Made by a program: the position numbers and the translations under genes. 64,000 nt of DNA from Lottia gigantea (Eukaryota > Mollusca > Gastropoda > Lottiidae). This document shows, one piece after another, positions 56,701-64,000 of the stretch. Location: contig NW_008708752.1 of assembly GCF_000327385.1 (NCBI RefSeq), positions 86,791 through 150,790 on the forward strand. The letters are read 5' to 3'. The notes under the pieces are model-generated. The model was not told where the DNA came from, did not search any database, and worked only from the letters and a program-made list of their open reading frames with translations. Every line of letters begins with the position of its first letter. Positions within the stretch are counted from its first letter, which is position 1.

Positions 56701-57107
56701 GCCTCGAATTCCTCCGATCACACCTTCATCCAGGCAATCGAATGCCAAGACTTGTGCTCTAGCAGGAAAAACAACCGGAAAACCAACTCGCCAATCATTT
56801 GAACTTGCTACAAGCTGACCATCAACAAAGAACTCTCCAATATTATCACATGTGACTTCTCCATATATACCATTGCCATTTACTGAAACTATCAATCAAA
56901 ATCAATATTAGGTAAAATCATATTAGGTTTGCTGTACATGTTACTTCGTAGAGATAATCACCACCCAAGAAAAATATGAATAAAGGATTACATAAGGAAT
57001 ACATAATAGATGAAACATCATTGCATGGAATAATGGTTAATGTTGTATGTCGGTGCTACTGATTGAGTGTATAAAAACAGGATCGTTGCTTTCTGACACA
57101 TACATGT
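53795..57107. repeat. Tandem genomic duplication, unit 1
   Basis: Left unit of a direct duplication that carries one module of the secreted gene plus flanks. Matching blocks are 53795-54070 / 57187-57500, 54160-54480 / 57570-57880, 55255-55800 / 57960-58600, 56040-56280 / 58660-58910, 56535-56900 / 58945-59300 and 56945-57107 / 59347-59494. Unit 1 is about 1 kb longer because of sequence at 54540-55250 and 55820-56035 absent from unit 2. Confidence 0.88.
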
Positions 57108-60100
57108 TGGTTGTCTTGTTTACTACAGAATTAAAATCACTTTAAATTCCGCGACATTTCTATCGAAATCTATGATTTATTGAATTAATATTTTGACATT
57201 TTCAGCATTTTCTAAACTTCTGGTCGGCGTGGTTGAGTGGCTACGGTTTAATACCAGCCTTATTGACATTTTATACGAAGACAATGAATCGTATAACTAA
57301 TATACATGTAAAAACTCAACCGACGGTTGGTACTTCAATGAACTTAACCTACATCAACAACAGTTCCAGATAAAACAAACTTGGCCTACAGTTTCTTATG
57401 TTGTATTTACCATCTCATTTACAAATGATTATTACAAGAATAATCCACCAGCAGACGCCTTATATTTAATTTCGGATGATTTGGTACATAGATCACCTTC
57501 TTGGGCTTCTAAATATATACCCTGCCGTGCTAATTTGCATATGTCGTTACAACAGCACTGGGCAAAGCTAGAAACCATTGGTTATTTGAAAGGTTCATTA
57601 CAAAAATCTGTGAAAGGCGGTTTGTCTGGTGAGATATAGTATAGATTATAAATGATGATTTCTTGACATACCTGAGCGTAATCTTCGTCTGCAGAAAACA
57701 TGTCTATCAGCAGTATCACCAGCAGTCCAAATCCATTTAGCTTCACTGGATATAGATGTGGGTTCGTTTCCCCATTGGCTGTGTGTCTGTATTGTCGCAT
57801 TCTGCCATTCACTATCATCAAATCTAAGAGATAAACATTAATTTAAGATTAATAACAATGCTGAGATGTGGTTATTGACACAAATTAGCAATTAGATAAT
57901 AAATATTAACTCCAAAACGGACGAAGAGTAACAAACACAAGTCAACAAAGAACTCTCCAATATTATTAATTAGAGTCGGCAACAATATTTTCACATTAAC
58001 CCTCTATGAACTGCTGACCTGACATGTTACATAATCCTTTTAACTCTTATAATACTCTCTTAATTAATAGGTTTTTTACAATTTTTTTCTTAAACTTTGA
58101 TAATGCATATTATTTGATATATTTATTTAAAGCTGTGACAAAGGGCATTATGAATCTATTCGATTTTTTCCGCTAAGTTAATTAGAACTCAATCAAGAGT
58201 CGATATCAATATGAAAATGACCTTAAATCAATAATGCATATTTCGAAATCTTTTTAGATAGACTAAAATAAAGATATTCTTAGAAAGCTTATGTCAAGTA
58301 CATTACAATAATGAAAAAGTCAACGTTAATGTTATATAATCACCTGAAGATACGGAAAATATGCAAATTACCCATTTTCAGAGTCGTATAAATCAAAATA
58401 TAACGTACCAAAATTACAAACGACAATCTAGTTAAAGGAGACGCAGAAGAAGGGGTTGTGGAAGCTTGTGGTTAAAAGTTATCACTACTTAAAATGTGGC
58501 CTGGTAGAAAAAAAACTTTGACAGGAAATTGTTCAAAGACTTAGTCGAAATTCAAAAAATGACTTCTAGAGGACCGAGGTATTTTTCTTACTATTTATAA
58601 TAGATAATGTGGTCTCTACCCATCTCGTGTTTCGTGAAAATCAAATAAAAATTTAAAAAGTTAGAGTTTTGATCATAATTCAGTATATTCAGTGACAAAA
58701 TTTTCGAATCAGGACTTTCAGAAACGACAGATAGTTTGGGAGTTTTTTCAAGAATACACCCAGAAATTTTGAGGCAAATCGAACAAAAACATCATTTAAT
58801 GGCGGATTTCGGAAATTTTTCCACTACACCATTTCCAGTTGGAGTCTGATGTCTGGAAATATATTCAAAAGGTAAGTCCACGGTCTAAAATGTCTGACTC
58901 AATGCCAAAAATAGTTAAATAGATGTAATAACTCGTTAACTTAGTCGATTTTCAAGCTCGCCATCAACAAAGAATTTTCCAACATGATCACATCTGACTA
59001 GTCCAGATATAAATCTTTTGGGAAATATAAATCCTACCCTAATCCACTCCAGCCTTCATCGTCTGAAGTTGAGCATTTCCATGCCGAATCAGTAACCATG
59101 CCACTACTAAATGAGCCTCGAATTCCTCCGATCCCACCTTCATCTAGGCAATCGAATGCCAGGACATGTGCAGTATCCGGAAAAGAAACCTGAGAACCAA
59201 CTTTCCAATCGTTTGAACTTGCTACAACCTGACCATCAACAAAGAACTCTCCAATATTATCACATGTGACTTCTCCATATATATCATCGCCATATACTGA
59301 AAATATAAATCAAATCAATAAAGGCACATATACATAGAAGTTTGCTGCACAGGTTACTTCCTAGATATAATCACCACCCAAGAGGAAATATGAATAAAGG
59401 AATACGTAATAAATCATTGAATTGAATGGTGGTTAATGTTGTATGTCGGTGCTCCTGATTGAGTATATAAAACAGGATCGTTGCTTTCTGACACATATTT
59501 TGAGCAAATGTCACGATTTAAACTAACTCGCACCTGACTTTCATATTTAATCAAAACGAGCCTTACTAATAATTTGGATGTATTGTACATATTCCTAATA
59601 ATAAGAACCATCCAAATTATAAAGATAAGTTGCAAGGTAAACATACGCCCCACAGCAGCTGTATTAAGTTAAAGATCGGTTCCCCAATTTTGTCTTATTC
59701 TTTAAATCATATATTCAATTTGTGTATTGATCAATGTATTTTTCCATCTAATTTCAAACTTGCTAAAGTGTTACCACTTCACAAATGACGATCTAAAGTA
59801 GATCCAAACAATTAGCGACTTATATCGATATCACCGACATATTTGCAGTCATTAAAGCAATTTCATAAATAGATATGATGTAAAAAATATCAGTCCGGAT
59901 TTAGATCTCTGATAATATTTATAAATCACTTAATGAGGGTTTACTAACAGGTTTTTTTTTTCGATTTCCGTAAAGCTTTTGATATGGTCAAACACGATTT
60001 ACAAATTAAAAGAAGTAATATCTATAAATTTTCTCTCAATTCCAATAGATTCTTGAAATAATATTTATCAAACAGGATACAATCTACATTTGCCAATAGT

Positions 60101-61812
60101 ACATTATCTTCTCAGCTACATATAAGTCATGTTATGTCACAGAGATCTATTTTTGGACCTCTTCTGTTTAATTTATTTATAAATGATCTCTCACTCCATA
60201 TAGCCCTCCAATTGTAACTTGTTTGCTGAGGACACAGCAGTCTACACTGCTGCTAAATCAATTATTGAGCCACTGTTAAAACATCAATCTGAGACTACTT
60301 CTGTTGTTAAATAGTTCCAAACTAATTCAATGATTATAAATGTAAATAAAACTAAAGCTATATTAATCACAACCTCCTGAGAAGGCAACTATTGGTCAAT
60401 TCGTTAAAACTGACTGTCAATAACTTAGATATAGAAAAAGTTTCCCCCTTTAAATTTCTTGGAATCTATTTTTAATCACAACTTTATCTGGACAGATCAT
60501 GCTTTACACGTTTCCAAAATTCTTAATCAGAAACTTTTTCAATTTCTCTTATCAAATTTTGCCCGAAGGTTTTTACACTTTTGTTCATAAATACTCTGCC
60601 TGAATTTCTAATAATGCCACTGTTTTTTTCAGATTTAATAATGAAATTGTATCTTTGCCCGAATATACTATCCTATAACTGTATTTTTGTATTGGAATCG
60701 TAGCCCTATTGTATTTTGCTATAATAATATTTCATAACTCATTTCATTTGAGAATTGAAATCACTGCCCGAATGTCATGTCCTACAGCAATATTTATTGA
60801 AAAAAAATCGCTGCCAAGATATTTTTTGTTAAAACTTTCATACGTTAAAGGACATATCTCTAGATTTTTGTGTATAGTTTTCACAAATTTGACCAAAAAA
60901 CTAATGGGTGGGCAACCTACGGCCGACAAGTAATGTTTTTGCGGCCCGCGACATGTCTCAAGAAAAAAACATTAATCTGTGTAAATAGATGGTTTCTAAA
61001 TGCTTTGCATTTATTGGCACTAAAAACGCCCTTCAACATGCGCATCATCACTAATGTTTCGAAAATTGGTGTCATCTTTTTAATGTAACGTTCGATATTT
61101 GTTTGACCATGATCTGCATTATTAGGATCGATAATTGAACGCTGTTACTACGTTAGTACACTCTTCAGCTTCACTTGTCCGTGTCTTGGCGCGGAACAAG
61201 CGGTGGAATTCCTTCATTTTGCAAAGCCCATAGTTGGTCGTAGTCGTAGTCGGGGACCTGGCATTGAAAGCTAAACTTAGGTTGTTAAGCACATCTTCTT
61301 GATTTTGAAATTGCAACATCGCAATCGAAGCGTCCGAAGGACAGAAACGTGGCTCATTGCTTGTCAATACTTACATGAGCTGCGGTGGATCAGTGAGTTC
61401 GGTGGTTGCTGAAGGTCACATTTCTATCCCAGGTCGAGATAATGCCTTTGGATTTTCCAATCCGATTTCCCCCTGTCAGTGATGCAGGTCGGAAGGACGG
61501 ATATATTCGTTCGGATGGGACATTAAACCGACGCCTTGTGTGCTACAGACAGTGCACGGTATTGATTTGTCTGTTCATATTTGAACATTTAAGACGTGAA
61601 TCTGTGCAAAAAAAAAACCGAATATCTGAGACAGATGCAACAAAAAATAATCAATGATAACAAGAGAATGTCCATGTACATGTTCTATAGCAACATAGGT
61701 TTTATGTGCCACACATTGACATCAGGGTTTGAAGTAAACATCGATAATAGTATCGAAAAATCTTACCTTGTGTTAGAAGAATTGCGCAAATTGTCACTAA
61801 AATCAGATTCAT
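54286..61812 (-). CDS. Secreted protein, two beta-sandwich modules (3' end unresolved)
   Basis: Exons (minus): 61767-61812 (signal peptide, MNLILVTICAILLTQ), 59038-59296, 57672-57823, 56624-56882, 54286-54437; all GT-AG and in phase. Exons 2+3 and 4+5 each encode a 137-residue module and have identical lengths (259 and 152 nt). The module has EVTCDNIGEFFVDGQ, SSNDW, VLAFDCLDEG, GGIRGSF, VTDSAWKCSTS, FDDSEWQNA and AKWIWTAGD, with conserved cysteines. I compare it with the galactose-binding-like jelly-roll domains common in secreted proteins of marine invertebrates; carbohydrate binding is an inference. The last exon found ends in phase 1, so at least one more exon, with the stop, is missing from this model. 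Exon 4 has a second possible acceptor 6 nt upstream (56888). Confidence 0.78.
56461..56600 (-). pseudogene. Decayed half-module beside exon 4
   Basis: Just 3' of exon 4 of the secreted gene lies a degenerate copy of the first half of the module (readable as GKFFVDGELEK and, at the end, TFDCL). A related remnant is at about 58930-59020 beside exon 2. No splice sites or open frame; the duplication carried it along. Confidence 0.65.
57187..59494. repeat. Tandem genomic duplication, unit 2
   Basis: Right unit of the duplication, carrying exons 2 and 3 of the secreted gene. Identity to unit 1 looks high in both exons and introns, so the event is fairly recent. Confidence 0.88.
58930..59030 (-). 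pseudogene. Decayed half-module beside exon 2
   Basis: Counterpart of 56461-56600: CATCAACAAAGAATTTTCCA followed by ATGATCACATCTGACTAGTC on the plus strand. Not expected to be used. Confidence 0.6.
59690..60530 (+). mobile_element. LINE reverse-transcriptase remnant
   Basis: Plus-strand relic of a non-LTR retrotransposon. Readable pieces in order are FKLAKVLPLHK, QSGFRS, FDFRKAFDMVKHDL, SNRIQS, a SIFGPLLFNLFINDLS block and SPFKFLGIYF, corresponding to RT domains 1-7 of a Jockey/CR1/RTE-like LINE. The YADD box region is damaged; the frame has more than ten stops and several shifts. It lies in intron 1 of the secreted gene. Old. Confidence 0.82.
60531..61384. other. Intron sequence, no gene seen
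   Basis: AT-rich. A GGGTGGGCAACCTACGGCC piece at 60906 resembles the end of known hAT-type elements, but no partner end was found. Confidence 0.4.
61385..61575 (+). mobile_element. SINE remnant
   Basis: GGTGGATCAGTGAGTTCGG, TATCCCAGGTCGAGATAA and GGATGGGACATTAAACCGAC follow in the order of a tRNA-like head and a conserved tail as seen in molluscan SINEs (from memory). It lies in intron 1 of the secreted gene. Confidence 0.55.
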
Positions 61813-61994
61813 CTTGATATTATTGAACATTTCGTCACTTGGTTGGATCCAAGTCAGAATGAAGTTATTACGAAATGTGCTTCGATATTTAAATGATTTC
61901 GTAACTCATAATTAGCCTAATATATATGTATATTAAATAATAAGAATAATTTACATTACCTAATAATGACTCACTGAAAAAAATCGACAGCACT

Positions 61995-62720
61995 TTGGAA
62001 TTGGTACCAAATATATATGACAGTCTTTGCCAAGGGATAGCCTACGTCGCCGATATAGCAGACGAACCTATCTCCCAGTACATCAGAACGAAGATAAAAC
62101 AGTCTGCGACGGCCGCCTTATGGCTTCAATACATGCAAATGGTGAATATCTTGAAGAAATTTGTAAAAGCGGAACGAACCGGTAATTGGAGTCTACATCT
62201 CCAATCTGTACAGCAAATGCTACCTTATCTTGCTGCAACAGGACATAATTTATATTTGGAATCAGCTTATGTCCATCTCCAGCAGATGTTAGATTTAGAA
62301 CAGAAACAGCCGAATGTCTATTCCCAATTTTCACCAGGATGCCAAGTAATTCGTCAAAGCGATTGATATTGGACAGGCCTTTAAACCGATCTTATCATAT
62401 GAGGGAGGTTGCTGCAGATATCGGACCTGATAAGTCAAATTTAAGGTACCTACATTGTTCCACACTATAACAGATTGTGATACAGTATTTGCGACTTGTT
62501 GCGCTTGATAACATCACTGAGTGGTTTTGATTTGTCTACCAAACGCTCCATTGCAAAGGAGTGGAAGTTTTCTTTGCCAATTTTGAGGACATTTTTTTCA
62601 GAATCTCGGCTGCTGTTTCATTCAATAAGCGTAGCACCAGAAGGACAGTGCTCAAATCTTCAAAATGGTTTTTCATTCCGATTAAAACACTACCTGACGC
62701 AAAAGTGACATGAAAGACAT
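61995..62720 (+). pseudogene. Decayed member of an uncharacterised repeated protein family
   Basis: The first 370 bp stay open: YVADIADEPISQYI, ALWLQYMQMVNILKKFVKAE, GNWSLHLQSVQQMLPYLAAT and YLESAYVHLQQM. This pattern is typical of a multi-copy metazoan protein of unknown function that I recall from invertebrate genomes, with VIRRSD and WTGLSTDLI following. Here VIRQSD is followed by a stop, and the expected continuation (YWTGL, TDLII) is interrupted by a further stop. Later pieces up to 62720 fit the rest of the family only in broken form. No intact gene; it may have been spread by a transposon. Confidence 0.6.
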
Positions 62721-62799
62721 GTATTTGGGGCATCACTCTCCTGTGTGGCTTTGATTTCAAGAATAACAAAATGTTAGGTTAAGCAGATAAATTTGACTT

Positions 62800-63370
62800 T
62801 GCTGCCGTTGAAATTCAACATGGCGACAGTTGTATCCACTCATGTATGTACACGGATTTATAGTTGACCGAGACCAGACATATTGATACTAAAACACTAT
62901 TGATGGTCGTCATTTGTAAATTCAACATGGCGGCAGTTACAGCTACTTGAAACTTAAATCATTGCATTCCTTGACCACCAAAATGTAACATTAGGAATGG
63001 GTTTACAATTATAAATGGATTTATAGTTTAAATAGATCCAGAGATATCGACTATTATAGATGATTATGTCGCATTTTTGAAGCTACTTGAAACCTGAGCC
63101 ATTGTATTCCCTGAGCCCCAAAATGTACAATTAGACACCAAGAAAGGGTTTACAGCTGGCATAGATCCAGAAATATCGACATTTATAGATCTTAAATGAT
63201 CGCCTTTTCTAAATTCAACATAGCCACACTTGAAACATGAACCATTGGATTCCTTGACCCTAAAGATGCAGAATTACCTGCTGACACAAGTGTATAGCTG
63301 ATATAGATTCAGAAATATCAACTACAAAATATTTTCCATGGTCGCCATTTTGAAATTCAAAATGGCGTCT
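62800..63370. repeat. Degenerate tandem repeat, about 140-bp unit
   Basis: Four to five units with AAATTCAACATGGCGACAG, CATTGGATTCCTTGACCC, AAATGTACAATTAG and ATAGATCCAGAAATATCGAC at about 62810, 62920, 63060, 63215 and 63350. No coding pattern. Confidence 0.7.
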
Positions 63371-64000
63371 TATGCAGATAGAAGTGGCTCCACATACAAA
63401 ACTGTTCACAACATATTTAAGTAACTTTATGCCAAATTTGGTGTTTGTATCACAAAATGTACAATACTTTCATATTCATGGTCTATGCTGCTGCACTATA
63501 AGTACCATACTAAAAAGGTCATCTGGCCGAATTTGGACTGCCCATAGGATCTGTCAAGTTGAGGTGAGTCATTGAGGTAATCTAGTTATGATTCATTATA
63601 CATTTCAACATGCCAACAATGCAAACACAACAGCTGCATATGTTCAATTATATTTTTATTTGGTTGTTATGATAATATGCCTACAATAACCGGGGATGGT
63701 CTAAATAGGTATTCAGCTGACACGAAGCATGTATAAACTTCATCAGTTGGTATAAAGAACATCGTTTACATTGACAACAATCCTTTGACATTTATACTTT
63801 CTATACCATTATATTCGGATGCTACAGGATACTGTTGGTTCAATATAATTTTAACAACAAATACAGACCTGGAACAACTCATACATATGCTGTCTTTTGA
63901 TACCTTCAAGGCACCTTAAAAATTCAAGTTTGAAAGAGGGTTCGTGGAGAATTGATTCATTGATTCCTGATTTAAATCGACCAGTCCAACTGCTGGTAAG
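63371..64000. other. No gene seen
   Basis: AT-rich end of the window without any exon I can support. Confidence 0.45.

Noticed and set aside
61385-61460. Possible tRNA gene
   Set aside because: Only a loose box B-like match, no cloverleaf by eye; better explained as the head of a SINE.

Overview
The window is an AT-rich stretch of an animal nuclear genome, very probably a lophotrochozoan and most likely a mollusc. The evidence is intron-rich host genes with GT-AG junctions, one full Polinton-type element, many short inverted-repeat elements, SINE-like tails of a kind I associate with molluscs, and a great deal of minisatellite DNA. The species cannot be fixed from the sequence.

Layout. 1-8960: right-hand part of a Polinton/Maverick (packaging ATPase, protein-primed DNA polymerase, fibre-like protein, adenain-like protease, integrase, phospholipase A2-like protein); its left end is outside the window and several parts are broken. 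9340-11400: a GAAAAAGGCGAG/CTCGCCTTTTTC minisatellite that changes strand along its length. 12978-18244 (minus): complete TMEM41B in seven coding positions, one of which exists as two alternative 94-nt exons. 21045-27721 (plus): a complete eight-exon cytochrome P450 of CYP2 type, divergent from TMEM41B. 29597-35905 and 43002-49015 (both minus): two tandem paralogues of a ZU5-like/death-domain protein (798 and 754 aa) with the same eight coding exons and phases; a decayed third copy lies between them (39430-40490). 54286-61812 (minus): a secreted protein with a signal-peptide exon followed by two copies of a two-exon, 137-residue module, inside a genomic tandem duplication. 59690-60530: a decayed LINE reverse transcriptase in the first intron of that gene. 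61995-62720: a decayed member of an uncharacterised repeated protein family.

How the genes fit together. TMEM41B is an ER lipid scramblase needed for autophagosome formation; the P450 is an ER haem monooxygenase; the ZU5/death proteins are probably intracellular signalling adaptors; the modular protein is probably secreted. They do not form one pathway. The recurring theme is duplication at every scale: an exon pair in TMEM41B, a gene triplet, an exon-pair module, and co-duplicated flanking repeats. All exon boundaries were worked out by hand from GT/AG sites, phase and match between copies; lengths were checked to sum to whole codons.
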